A stretch of DNA of 64,000 bases from CAINVV01 sp037129695. Its GTDB lineage: Bacteria; Bacteroidota; Bacteroidia; Bacteroidales; Prolixibacteraceae. The notes below the pieces were generated by a model. That model ran no database searches. It was not told the origin of the DNA and saw nothing but the letters and a program-made list of their open reading frames with translations. Below, in pieces: positions 18,193-26,796 of this stretch (position 1 is its first letter; each line of letters starts with the position of its first letter). Made by a program: the position numbers and the translations under genes. The stretch is from assembly GCA_037129695.1 (NCBI GenBank), contig JBAXUL010000007.1, positions 8,780-72,779 on the forward strand, in the 5' to 3' direction.

Positions 18193-19392
18193 ATGAATTA
18201 CAATTTTAAACTTCTGATTGCAGGAATAATCCTGTGTTTCACTCTTGCAGCCAATTCCCAGGAAGCGCATAAACCCGATATTGGTTCCAAAAATAGTTTG
18301 TGTGTCGGCGATTACTGGACAGAAGCCGAGGGAAAATCATTTTTGGAGACGCAAAAACTGAAGTATACCACTCAGAAAGATTGGGAGAAAAGGGCTCAAT
18401 TGATCAGGCAACACATTTTGAAAGGTACCGGACTTGAAAAATTCCCACAAAAGTGTCCATTAAATGCCATTATCGGGGAGAAGCGTGTATACGATGGATA
18501 CCAGGTTCAGAATGTGGCGTTCGAAAGTTTGCCTGGTGTTTATGTGACCGGAAGTCTTTATACTCCGACTGTTTCAAAAGGTAGGTTACCTGGGATAATC
18601 AGTCCGCATGGTCATTGGTCAAAACCGGGTGATGTTGGTCGATACCGTCCTGATGCGCAAAAACGTTTTGCCGCTTTTGCCAGAATGGGGGCGATGGTTT
18701 TCGGGTACGATATGGTGGGATACGGTCAGATGGGCGAATTCGGCTGGAAACATGACCATCCTGAAGTGTTGAAGCTACAGTTGTGGAACAGCATTCGATG
18801 TCTTGACTTCATTCTTGAAATGGGTGCTGATCCCGAAAAAATTGCCTGTACAGGTGCATCCGGTGGCGGAACCCAGACTTTCCTGCTGGCGGCAATTGAT
18901 CAGCGGGTTAAAGTTTCTGTTCCTGTTGTCATGGTATCTGCCCATTTCTTCGGAGGTTGCGTTTGTGAAAGTGGCATGCCGATCCATAAAGATGTTGATT
19001 TTCAGACGAACAATGTTGAAATTGCTGCTTGTGCTGCACCGCGACCTATGTTGCTGGTATCTGACGGTGGCGACTGGACAAAAAACAATCCGGTGGTGGA
19101 ATTACCTCATCTGAAATATATTTATCAGCTTTTTGGTCAGGCGGACAAAGTTCAAAATGTTCATTTGCCCAACGATAAACATGGCTATGATACCAACAAG
19201 AGAGCTGCCGTCTATCCTTTCCTTGCCAAATATCTTGGGCTCGATCTATCAAAAGCATTGAACTCTGATGGTACTGTAAAGGAGGAGATGATTGTAATTG
19301 AAGATCAAAGGGCGCTCTACCCGTTTGATGCTAAACACCCTTTCCCGGCGAATGGCATCCGCAGCAACGATTTGGTTAAATGGATGTATTGA
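18193..19392 (+). CDS. Secreted alpha/beta hydrolase, acetylxylan-esterase-like
   Basis: Probable periplasmic carbohydrate esterase. 399 residues from ATG 18193, chosen because it gives a clean signal peptide (MNYNFKLLIA... cleaved near ANSQ, residue 23); an in-frame ATG nine codons upstream does not. The alpha/beta-hydrolase core has IISPHGHWS (oxyanion side, about 135-143), the nucleophile elbow TGASGGGTQ with Ser223, and NDKHGYD with the candidate catalytic His330. The pattern resembles acetylxylan esterase / dienelactone hydrolase-type enzymes of Bacteroidetes. Substrate is not certain. It lies 153 bp before a GH78 rhamnosidase, so both may act on deacetylated rhamnose-containing glycans. 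Confidence 0.8.
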   Translation: MNYNFKLLIAGIILCFTLAANSQEAHKPDIGSKNSLCVGDYWTEAEGKSFLETQKLKYTTQKDWEKRAQLIRQHILKGTGLEKFPQKCPLNAIIGEKRVYDGYQVQNVAFESLPGVYVTGSLYTPTVSKGRLPGIISPHGHWSKPGDVGRYRPDAQKRFAAFARMGAMVFGYDMVGYGQMGEFGWKHDHPEVLKLQLWNSIRCLDFILEMGADPEKIACTGASGGGTQTFLLAAIDQRVKVSVPVVMVSAHFFGGCVCESGMPIHKDVDFQTNNVEIAACAAPRPMLLVSDGGDWTKNNPVVELPHLKYIYQLFGQADKVQNVHLPNDKHGYDTNKRAAVYPFLAKYLGLDLSKALNSDGTVKEEMIVIEDQRALYPFDAKHPFPANGIRSNDLVKWMY

Positions 19393-19545
19393 TTAGATAG
19401 GGTATTACTCTCATAATGCTTTGGAATTCAAGCCGGTATTATTTCGTAACCGAAGAATAAACCATCGATCCGGAGGCGGGAAACAAGCCATTTCTATTCC
19501 ATTTTGCTCTCTCCTGAATTATTATTTTCACTTAGATAATCGATC

Positions 19546-21981
19546 ATGAATCGAACGATCATTTTGTTTTGCAAGATCAATCAAATATCCTTGGCCTTGG
19601 TGCTGCTATTCCTGTTGGGTAGTGTGCGGTTACAGGCACAAAATCTGAAAATGAATCAAAGGGATTTGACAGATATGTCAAATGCAATCTGGATTGGAAA
19701 TAATGAAAAGGTAATAGCAAATGATTCGCTTTTGTACGGGGATCATCCCGCGCCACTTTTCCGCAAGGAATTCAACATCACAGGGAAAATTTTAAAGGGC
19801 ACTTTAACCATCACGGCAGCAGGCTATTATCTTATTTTCATTAACGGTCAAAAGGTCGAAAATAATCTGCTCGATCCGGCATGGACCAACTTCAGTAAAC
19901 GAATATATTCTGCGGTATATGACATCTCTGCCCAGATCAGGCTAGGAAAAAACGTGGTAGGGACCATGTTGGGAAACGGTTTTTACAATTCGCTTCCACT
20001 CCGGATGTTTGGCAATTTTAATCTTAGGCAAAGTTTGCCGACCGGTCAGCCAAGGTTTATTGCCCGGCTTCAGATTGAATATGTAAACGGATCCACGGAA
20101 GAAATTGTAACAGATGGCAACTGGAAGACCATGGAAGGTCCGATCCTTCGGAACAATGTCTATCTCGGCGAAATGTATGATGCCCGCAAAGAGGTAACAG
20201 GTTGGGAATTTTCCGGCTACAACGACAGTTTGTGGAAAAATGCAGATCATTTCGAATCACCGGGCGGAGCCATCGTACCCGCTTTTTTCCCGGCCGTAAA
20301 AGTGAGACGTACCATCAAACCGGTTCAGATACGTCATTCTGGTCCTCAAATTATTGTTGATTTCGGTGTCAATCTGACAGGGCTATACAAGATTAAAATG
20401 AAAGGAAAGCCTGGTGATACCATCGTCTTCAGGTTTGGAGAGCGTTTGTATGACAATGGCACCTTGAATCCTATGACAACGGTGGCAGGCCAGATTAAGC
20501 GAAAAAAGAGCGGTGGTCCGGGTTCGCCTGATATTGCTTGGCAGACAGATAGTTATATTTTTGGAAAGACAAGGGAAGTAACCTGGCAGCCACATTTTTC
20601 TTTTCATACATTTAGGTATGCAGAGATTTCCGGATTGGATTATTTACCGGCTAATGATGATATGGAAGCCATTGAATTTCACAGTGGTGTTGAAAATCAG
20701 AATCAATTTTCTTGTTCGTCCGACCTGTTAAACCAAATTCAGATCGTCTGTCGACAGACATTTCTCAACAATCTTATTTCAGTTCAGTCAGATTGTCCGG
20801 CAAGGGAGAAGTTCGGTTACGGTGGTGATTTGAATGCGACGAGTGAATCATTTATATATAATTTCGACATGCATTCTTTCTATCGCAAGACCATTTATGA
20901 CTGGGAAGATGCGATGAGAGATTCTGTTTTTATTGATACGGCACCTTTTGTTGGGATTAAATATTGCGGTATAAGCTGGGAATCTGCTTTTCTGACCACT
21001 CAGTCCAAATTGTTCCGGTATTATGGTGACACGGCCATTGTGAACGAATTTTATAAAAAAGACCTTGACTGGATGAATAAGGTTGCCACCTTGCACCCCG
21101 AAGGAATTATTGACAAGGGTCTGAGCGACCACGAATCACTCGAAAAAGTTCCTGTTCAATTAATCGGTACCACCCATTACCTCGAATGTGCGCGGATCAT
21201 GAAAAGATTTGCAGCGCTGAAAAATGACGAGCCGAATGTCACGAAATTCAGTGATCTGGAGAAATTTCTTTCCCGAAAGCTTCTCGATCTTTATTGGCAT
21301 AAACCTGTGGATGGGCCTATCAACAGACAGACCTTGTTTGCAGCATTGATTTACTACCGGATCATACCGGAAAATGAGTTGCCAGCAGTTGCAGATTCAC
21401 TGCTTAGTGCTGTCAGAAAGGCTCCAGCCGGACATTTTACCACCGGAATATTCGGTACCAAATACATTCTTGAAGCCCTTTCCATGACAGGCCACACGGA
21501 TGAAGTATATCGGATTGTCAACAGTACTGAATTCCCCGGATGGGGATATATGATCAACCGGGGTGCCACCACCATTTGGGAAACGTGGAAAGAGAGTGAA
21601 AATACCTACTCCAACTGCCATCCCATGTTTGGAACGGTGTCTGAATGGTATTTTCGCTGGCTGGCAGGTATCCGCCCATTGGAGAATGAGCCAGGCTTCA
21701 GGAAATTCCTATTGGCTCCTTCTTTTCCGGATGGACTCAACGCTGTCAATGCAGTTTACCATGCTCCGACAGGAGATGTGAAAGTAAAATGGCAAAGGGA
21801 TGTGATGGGGAAAATTACATTGAATGTTACGGTGCCGACCGGTTCAGTAGCTGAGTTATTACCTGTCGAAAAACCCCGGATACATTGGAAAGTGACAAAT
21901 GTAACCACCACAAAAACGATTATTGCCGATCCGGGTAAAGCATCCGTGATCCTGCCTGAGGGAGTATACCTGATCAATTGA
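19546..21981 (+). CDS. Secreted alpha-L-rhamnosidase, GH78
   Basis: Removes terminal alpha-L-rhamnose from glycans or glycosides. 811 residues with signal peptide (hydrophobic 13-28, cleavage near LQAQ, residue 32). The N-terminal part (about 40-250) has the jelly-roll carbohydrate-binding features of GH78 (AAGYYLIFINGQKVE, NVVGTMLGNGFY). The (alpha/alpha)6 barrel holds the family motif DCPAREKFGYGGD starting at Asp416, with the general-acid region, and TIWETW with Glu679 in the region of the general base. A C-terminal beta domain ends GVYLIN. It follows the esterase in the same direction and converges on mutS2 with a 99-bp gap. Confidence 0.92.
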   Translation: MNRTIILFCKINQISLALVLLFLLGSVRLQAQNLKMNQRDLTDMSNAIWIGNNEKVIANDSLLYGDHPAPLFRKEFNITGKILKGTLTITAAGYYLIFINGQKVENNLLDPAWTNFSKRIYSAVYDISAQIRLGKNVVGTMLGNGFYNSLPLRMFGNFNLRQSLPTGQPRFIARLQIEYVNGSTEEIVTDGNWKTMEGPILRNNVYLGEMYDARKEVTGWEFSGYNDSLWKNADHFESPGGAIVPAFFPAVKVRRTIKPVQIRHSGPQIIVDFGVNLTGLYKIKMKGKPGDTIVFRFGERLYDNGTLNPMTTVAGQIKRKKSGGPGSPDIAWQTDSYIFGKTREVTWQPHFSFHTFRYAEISGLDYLPANDDMEAIEFHSGVENQNQFSCSSDLLNQIQIVCRQTFLNNLISVQSDCPAREKFGYGGDLNATSESFIYNFDMHSFYRKTIYDWEDAMRDSVFIDTAPFVGIKYCGISWESAFLTTQSKLFRYYGDTAIVNEFYKKDLDWMNKVATLHPEGIIDKGLSDHESLEKVPVQLIGTTHYLECARIMKRFAALKNDEPNVTKFSDLEKFLSRKLLDLYWHKPVDGPINRQTLFAALIYYRIIPENELPAVADSLLSAVRKAPAGHFTTGIFGTKYILEALSMTGHTDEVYRIVNSTEFPGWGYMINRGATTIWETWKESENTYSNCHPMFGTVSEWYFRWLAGIRPLENEPGFRKFLLAPSFPDGLNAVNAVYHAPTGDVKVKWQRDVMGKITLNVTVPTGSVAELLPVEKPRIHWKVTNVTTTKTIIADPGKASVILPEGVYLIN

Positions 21982-22080
21982 TTCAACCAGGAACAAGCCA
22001 GTAAGGATATTGTGATTTTTCATGTTGAATGCGGAAAGTTCGGAATTTAAGTCCTCCTACCAATACTTTAGCAGATCTGA

Positions 22081-24558
22081 TCACATCTCAACAATAGTGA
22101 TTCCTGATCCGCCAAACTGGACATGTTCATCCCTGAATTTTTTGACGGCAGGCTCAGATTTCAGAAAAGCCCTGATAAGCTCCCGTAAAATACCGTTTCC
22201 TTTTCCATGAAGAATATGTAATTCATGGGCTTCTACCATGATGGCTTCATCAATAAATTCCTGTATTTTTTGAAGACCTTCCTCTGCACGTAAGCCACGA
22301 ACATCAATTCTGGGTTTGAAATTCAATTTCCGGTCATTGATTTCCTGACTAATTCTTGCAGTGGTATTGTTCTCCCTGGTCTTTTTGACTTCGTTATGGG
22401 AGATCATTTCAACTCTTTCACGTTTGACCACCGACCTAAGTTGACCGAAAGCAACAACCAGGTTGTTTCCATTGGTCTCCAAAACTATTCCGGGTGTTTC
22501 CTGATCTTTCAGTTTGATCCAGCTTCCTACTTCAGGTTCATTGGGTATTAGCGGATGCGGCTTGGCTGCCTTGTGTGGTTCATCGTGCTGAGGACCAAGT
22601 TTCTTCTGTACTTCCCGCTGTCTGATCTTCTCCATCTTCCTGGTGATCTGATCATCCTCTGTATCCTTGGTGATGGAAACAGTTCCTTTGAATTCATCCA
22701 GTTTTTTTCGCGCCTCCTTCGTCTTCTCCTTGTCAGCAGAGGCTTCCTTGATCTCCCGGATGGTTTGTTCTACCATTTTGTTGGAGGATGCAAGTATTTC
22801 AGCCGCCTCCTTCCTGGCCTTATCCAGTATTTCTTTTCTGAGTTTTTTGACTTCAGAAAGATTTTCTTCATAGGTGGAAGTCAAATCTTCCAGCTTTTTC
22901 TCTGATTGTCTGATATTCTGGCGTTTGGTTTCCCAATAGCGTTTGTCCCGGACGATATCCCGGAGATGTTTGTCGAAATCGATGTGGTCTTTGCCGATTT
23001 TTTCGGTTGCCTCCTGCAGAATATCTTCAGGCAGGCCTATTTTGCGCGCGATCTCAAAAGCGAACGAACTACCCGGTTTTCCGATTTGCAATTGGAAAAG
23101 TGGTTCCATTCGGTTGGAATCGTATAGCATGGCACCGTTGACGATACCCGGAACCGAAGAAGCAAAGTGCTTGAGATTGGTGTAATGGGTCGTAATTACC
23201 CCAAAACTTTTAAGCAGGTTGATCCGGTTCAGAATCGATTCGGCGATCGCCCCTCCCAGCATCGGTTCTGTACCTGTCCCAAACTCATCAATTAAAACCA
23301 GGGATTGCGGATTGCAGTTTCTGACGAAGAATTTCATGTCGCTCAAATGCGAACTATAGGTGCTCAGGTCGTTGTCGAGCGACTGGTTGTCACCGATATC
23401 GATGAATATCCGCTCGAAAATTCCGACAACACTGTCCAGATGAAGCGGAATAGGAATTCCGCATTGGATGCTGTACTGAAGCAGGCCTACAGTCTTCAGG
23501 CAAACTGATTTACCCCCGGCATTGGGTCCTGAAATAAGAAGTAGTCGATCATCTTTGGTCAGTTTGATATTCAGCGGAACGATTTTTCTTTTTTCCCTTG
23601 CCAGATTGCGCTCCAGCAGAGGGTGCCTGGCATCCAGCCAGTTTAGCTCGGGTTGGTGGGTGAGGACCGGTTTTACCGATTTGCTTTCATTGGACCACAA
23701 AGCCTTTGCACGGATAAAGTCCAAAACTCCCAGTATTTCATAGGAGTTTTCAAGGTCTTCGGAATAGGGACGGAGTTCGTCTGTGAATTTGGTGAGAATC
23801 CTTACGATCTCGCGTCTTTCTGCTGATTCAAGTTCGCGTATACGGTTGTTGGTTTCAACAATTTCTTCAGGTTCAATGTACGAAGTTCGCCCGGTTGCGG
23901 ATTCATCGTGAACGATTCCCCTCATCTTTCGTTTATTGCTCGACAGTACAGGAATCACAGCTCTTCCATCCCGGATGGAAACTGTTACATCTTTTTCAAC
24001 CAACCCTTCCGCCTGGGCATGCTTGAGGATTTTGGCCATGATTTTGGATATCCCCGATTGCAGCGACAGAATTTCTCTCCTTATCTTTACCAGTTCCGGC
24101 GATGCGTTGTCTTTGATGGTTCCGGTTTTGGTCAGAATCTGGTCTATCTTTTCGTACAGAAAAGGAAATATCCGGATGTCACGGATCACAAAATAGAGGC
24201 GGGGGAATACTTCCTGTTCCTTCTCCTTGAAAAAAGCCACGATGGATCTGAGTGTTTCAAGCGACCTTTTCAGGTCGAAGAGTTCAAAAACTTCCAGAAA
24301 AGAGCCCTGAATCCTGGATTTCCTTAATACAGGACGCATATCAATGAAGTAACCGGTCGGAAAATTCAGTTCATCCCGGATGATTATCTGGAATTCTACA
24401 GTTTCATCCAATTGTTTCTCTATCAGGGCATTATCCGAAGAGAAACTGCAGTCTGCCACATTTTCCTTGCCAAGTTCACTCAGGCATCGGTTGCTCAGAA
24501 GTTCCCTGATTTTGTCAAAGCCTGTTTTATTTTCGAAATTTTCCGGATAAATGTTCAT
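22081..24558 (-). CDS. mutS2: MutS2 family ATPase/endonuclease
   Basis: MutS2 acts on branched DNA and, in some bacteria, on collided ribosomes. 825 residues from ATG 24558; the longer frame (to 24642) is rejected because a consensus promoter lies inside it at 24579-24609. The clamp/core helices are followed by the ATPase with Walker A GPNAGGKS (344-351), the LVLIDEFGTGTEP Walker B, then a long Lys/Glu-rich coiled coil (about 500-650) and a C-terminal Smr nuclease domain (about 750-825) with IDVRGLRAEEG and HILHGKGNGILR. Length is usual for the family (about 780-830). Confidence 0.95.
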   Translation of the reverse strand: MNIYPENFENKTGFDKIRELLSNRCLSELGKENVADCSFSSDNALIEKQLDETVEFQIIIRDELNFPTGYFIDMRPVLRKSRIQGSFLEVFELFDLKRSLETLRSIVAFFKEKEQEVFPRLYFVIRDIRIFPFLYEKIDQILTKTGTIKDNASPELVKIRREILSLQSGISKIMAKILKHAQAEGLVEKDVTVSIRDGRAVIPVLSSNKRKMRGIVHDESATGRTSYIEPEEIVETNNRIRELESAERREIVRILTKFTDELRPYSEDLENSYEILGVLDFIRAKALWSNESKSVKPVLTHQPELNWLDARHPLLERNLAREKRKIVPLNIKLTKDDRLLLISGPNAGGKSVCLKTVGLLQYSIQCGIPIPLHLDSVVGIFERIFIDIGDNQSLDNDLSTYSSHLSDMKFFVRNCNPQSLVLIDEFGTGTEPMLGGAIAESILNRINLLKSFGVITTHYTNLKHFASSVPGIVNGAMLYDSNRMEPLFQLQIGKPGSSFAFEIARKIGLPEDILQEATEKIGKDHIDFDKHLRDIVRDKRYWETKRQNIRQSEKKLEDLTSTYEENLSEVKKLRKEILDKARKEAAEILASSNKMVEQTIREIKEASADKEKTKEARKKLDEFKGTVSITKDTEDDQITRKMEKIRQREVQKKLGPQHDEPHKAAKPHPLIPNEPEVGSWIKLKDQETPGIVLETNGNNLVVAFGQLRSVVKRERVEMISHNEVKKTRENNTTARISQEINDRKLNFKPRIDVRGLRAEEGLQKIQEFIDEAIMVEAHELHILHGKGNGILRELIRAFLKSEPAVKKFRDEHVQFGGSGITIVEM

Positions 24559-24578
24559 GGAGCGTATTGAATTCACGA

Positions 24579-24609
24579 CAAAAGTAGCAAGAAATGAGCA
24601 GGAGTGCAA
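24579..24609 (-). promoter_or_regulatory. mutS2 promoter
   Basis: Read on the minus strand, TTG (24609-24607), a 20-nt spacer and TACTTTTG (24586-24579) match the Bacteroidetes sigma consensus TTG-N~20-TAnnTTTG. Expected transcription start is near 24573, about 15 nt before ATG 24558. Confidence 0.7.
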
Positions 24610-24642
24610 TTGATCTAAATGGAAATGTGGTTCATTTCTCAC

Positions 24643-24674
24643 TTGTAGGCCAAAGTAATTTTTGATTAACTTTG
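24643..24674 (+). promoter_or_regulatory. Promoter of the acyltransferase gene
   Basis: TTG at 24643-24645, a 21-nt spacer and TAACTTTG at 24667-24674 fit the Bacteroidetes consensus. The predicted start lies about 13 nt before ATG 24694. It is divergent from the mutS2 promoter, with about 34 bp between the two -33 elements. Confidence 0.68.
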
Positions 24675-24693
24675 TTTCAAATTCTGATTCGCT

Positions 24694-25257
24694 ATGATCA
24701 AATTCTTTTCAAAAATAATCTTGCGTATATTCGGCTGGGAACTGGTAGGAGGCGTAATTCCGGAACCAAAAGCCATTGTTTTGGGTATTCCTCATACCTC
24801 CAACTGGGATTTTATCATTTCATTTCTTTACTACCGTGCTGTTGGCGGGAAATCCAATACCATGGTGAAAAAGGAATTTTTCTTCTGGCCTTTGGGGTAT
24901 TTTGTTCGCGGAATGGGCGGAATCCCTGTCGACAGGTCAAAAGGAGCCAGTTTGATCAAACAAATACTTTCGGAGTTTGAGAAACGAGAAAACATGCATT
25001 TGGCCATCGCTCCTGAAGGAACACGGAAACCTGTCACCAAATGGAAAGGAGGGTTTCATACCATTGCCAGAACTGCCAATATTCCTGTTTACATGGCTTT
25101 TTTTGACTGGGGACGCAAACGGATCGGCTATACTGACAAGATTGAACTGACTGATGATCTGCAGGCTGACCTGAAAAGAATCAGGCAGTGGTACAAGGAT
25201 CATGGCATCATGGGAAGAAATCCGGAAGGAATGAATTACGGAGACGATCTGGATTAA
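24694..25257 (+). CDS. 1-acyl-sn-glycerol-3-phosphate acyltransferase-like protein (PlsC superfamily)
   Basis: Membrane-associated acyltransferase that probably acylates a lysophospholipid or similar lipid. 187 residues, somewhat shorter than E. coli PlsC (about 245). The catalytic HX4D motif is HTSNWD (His34, Asp39), followed by GGIPVDRSKG (about 75-84) and the PEGTR substrate motif at 107-111. Hydrophobic segments at the N-terminus and around 38-50 suit peripheral membrane binding. It is the first of two short genes and is 30 nt upstream of the amidase. Acyl donor and acceptor are not determined by sequence. Confidence 0.88.
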   Translation: MIKFFSKIILRIFGWELVGGVIPEPKAIVLGIPHTSNWDFIISFLYYRAVGGKSNTMVKKEFFFWPLGYFVRGMGGIPVDRSKGASLIKQILSEFEKRENMHLAIAPEGTRKPVTKWKGGFHTIARTANIPVYMAFFDWGRKRIGYTDKIELTDDLQADLKRIRQWYKDHGIMGRNPEGMNYGDDLD

Positions 25258-25287
25258 ATCATTTACCATTGATAGTTGTTATTGGCA

Positions 25288-26070
25288 ATGACAGACATTT
25301 TAAGAATTTCACTGGTTCAATGGGATGTTGCCTGGGAAAATCCTGCGGCCAACCGGCTGAAACTTGATCAACTGCTGGTACCCATTCAAGGTAGTACGGA
25401 TTTGATTGTATTGCCCGAGATGTTTACCACCGGCTTTTCCATGAAGGCAAATATGCTCTCCGAAACGATGGAGGGTGAAAGTGTCAGGTGGATGAAGTCG
25501 CAAGCAAAAAAAACAGGTGCCGCCCTGGCAGGTAGCCTGATTGTCAGAGAGAATGACCATCATTACAACCGTTTCCTTTTTATCACACCGGCCGGTGATG
25601 TTTTTAGTTACGATAAAAAACATCTTTTCTCCATGGGTGGAGAAGATCAGTATTTCAATCCCGGAAACACAAAGGTTGTTGTAGATTATTTAGGTTGGAG
25701 AATTGCCCTTTTTACTTGTTATGATCTTCGTTTCCCTGTTTGGTGCAGGTCTGTCAATGATGTTGATTTAATGTTGTTTACAGCCAATTGGCCGGACGCA
25801 CGACAACTTGTCTGGCAAACCCTTACAAGGGCGAGAGCCATTGAAAATCAGCTTTATGTGGCAGGAGTTAACCGGACAGGAACAGACGGTTCGGGAGTTG
25901 TTTATTCCGGTGAAAGCTTGATGATTAATCCAAAGGGAGTTGTGATTTGCAATTTGGGTAATCGAACTGAAGCAGTCGAAACCTGTGATATATCCATGAC
26001 GGATTTAAGCAGATTCAGAAAAAAATTTCCGGTATCGCTTGATGCAGATTCTTTTGAATTTTTAAGGTAA
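25288..26070 (+). CDS. Omega-amidase / nitrilase-family C-N hydrolase (YafV/Nit2-like)
   Basis: Hydrolyses omega-amides such as alpha-ketoglutaramate or ketosuccinamate in methionine salvage and glutamine-transaminase pathways. 260 residues from ATG 25288; an in-frame TTG at 25276 is possible but unlikely. The catalytic triad is visible: Glu44 in VLPEMFTTGF, Lys110 in YDKKHLF, Cys144 in LFTCYDLRFP. The WPDARQLVW segment and YSGESLMINPKG are typical of the omega-amidase branch. It converges on the nitroreductase gene with a single base between stop codons. Confidence 0.92.
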   Translation: MTDILRISLVQWDVAWENPAANRLKLDQLLVPIQGSTDLIVLPEMFTTGFSMKANMLSETMEGESVRWMKSQAKKTGAALAGSLIVRENDHHYNRFLFITPAGDVFSYDKKHLFSMGGEDQYFNPGNTKVVVDYLGWRIALFTCYDLRFPVWCRSVNDVDLMLFTANWPDARQLVWQTLTRARAIENQLYVAGVNRTGTDGSGVVYSGESLMINPKGVVICNLGNRTEAVETCDISMTDLSRFRKKFPVSLDADSFEFLR

Positions 26071-26071
26071 T

Positions 26072-26593
26072 TTACGCTTCAAACTTATTCCACAAAACCA
26101 TTTGATCCAACGGTTTTCTTTTCTTTTCAGGGATGACACCCGTGAGAGGATACCCGATCGGAATCATCGCAATGGGTTCCAGATTGGACGAAAGATTGAA
26201 GATTTCTGCGCATTTTTCCGCATTGAAGTGACAGATCCAGCAGGTACCCAACCCCAATTCAGTTGCAGCAAGCATCAGATGGTCGATGGCAATGGCTACA
26301 TCAATATCTGTATAATCCTTATCATCAGTCGGCCGTCGCCAGCCTTTGTCGTGATCTCCGATGGCAACGATACAGACCGGTGCGGACCTGAACCAATCAC
26401 GGTGGTAACAGTTGTGAAGTTGTTCCAAAAGAGCAGGCTCAGTGACAATCACGAATTTCCATGGCTGAAAATTGACAGCAGATGGTGCCAGCAAAGCAGC
26501 TTCAACAATGGTAATGAGTTTTTCTTTTTCAACAGGTGTTGATTGATAGCTCCTTACTGAATATCTGCTTTGGGCGAGTTCTTTAAAGTCCAT
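26072..26593 (-). CDS. Nitroreductase-family FMN oxidoreductase
   Basis: Small flavoprotein of 173 residues, expected to act as an FMN-dependent NAD(P)H oxidoreductase dimer. It starts with the FMN-phosphate binding pattern ELAQSRYSVRSY (6-17), has APSAVNFQPWKFVIV (about 36-50), and ends with the GYPLTGVIPEKKRKPLDQMV region that contacts the cofactor. The mid-part has AIAIDHLMLAATELGLGTCWI, the usual dimer helix. The physiological substrate is unknown. A TAAATTTG box lies upstream. Confidence 0.9.
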   Translation of the reverse strand: MDFKELAQSRYSVRSYQSTPVEKEKLITIVEAALLAPSAVNFQPWKFVIVTEPALLEQLHNCYHRDWFRSAPVCIVAIGDHDKGWRRPTDDKDYTDIDVAIAIDHLMLAATELGLGTCWICHFNAEKCAEIFNLSSNLEPIAMIPIGYPLTGVIPEKKRKPLDQMVLWNKFEA

Positions 26594-26619
26594 AAGATAA
26601 ATACGGTTATTTGCAGGTC

Positions 26620-26627
26620 CAAATTTA
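26620..26627 (-). promoter_or_regulatory. -7 element of the nitroreductase gene
   Basis: Minus-strand TAAATTTG matches the Bacteroidetes -7 consensus. The predicted start is near 26614, about 20 nt before ATG 26593. No clear -33 element was found. Confidence 0.5.
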
Positions 26628-26744
26628 CGAAAGTTTTGAAATCATTCATTTTTTATTTGCATCCTCATTAACAATTATGATCCATCCTAAATTGTTGAAC
26701 AGAATTGACCAATTCGGTCCGTTAGATAATATGCATAAAATACG

Positions 26745-26752
26745 TACTTTTG
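26745..26752 (+). promoter_or_regulatory. -7 element of the ABC-F gene
   Basis: Plus-strand TACTTTTG matches TAnnTTTG. The predicted start is near 26759, about 38 nt before ATG 26797. No clear TTG was found at -33. Confidence 0.5.
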
Positions 26753-26796
26753 CAGTCCGTAATTTTCACGTTCATACGGATATAAAATTTTAAAAA

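Noticed and set aside
24559..24642. N-terminal extension of MutS2
   Set aside because: A consensus promoter for mutS2 lies within it and the family normally starts at the MNIYPENFE-type position.
26611..26793. 60-codon ORF between nitroreductase and the ABC-F gene
   Set aside because: It contains promoter elements of both flanking genes and its translation has no protein-like pattern.
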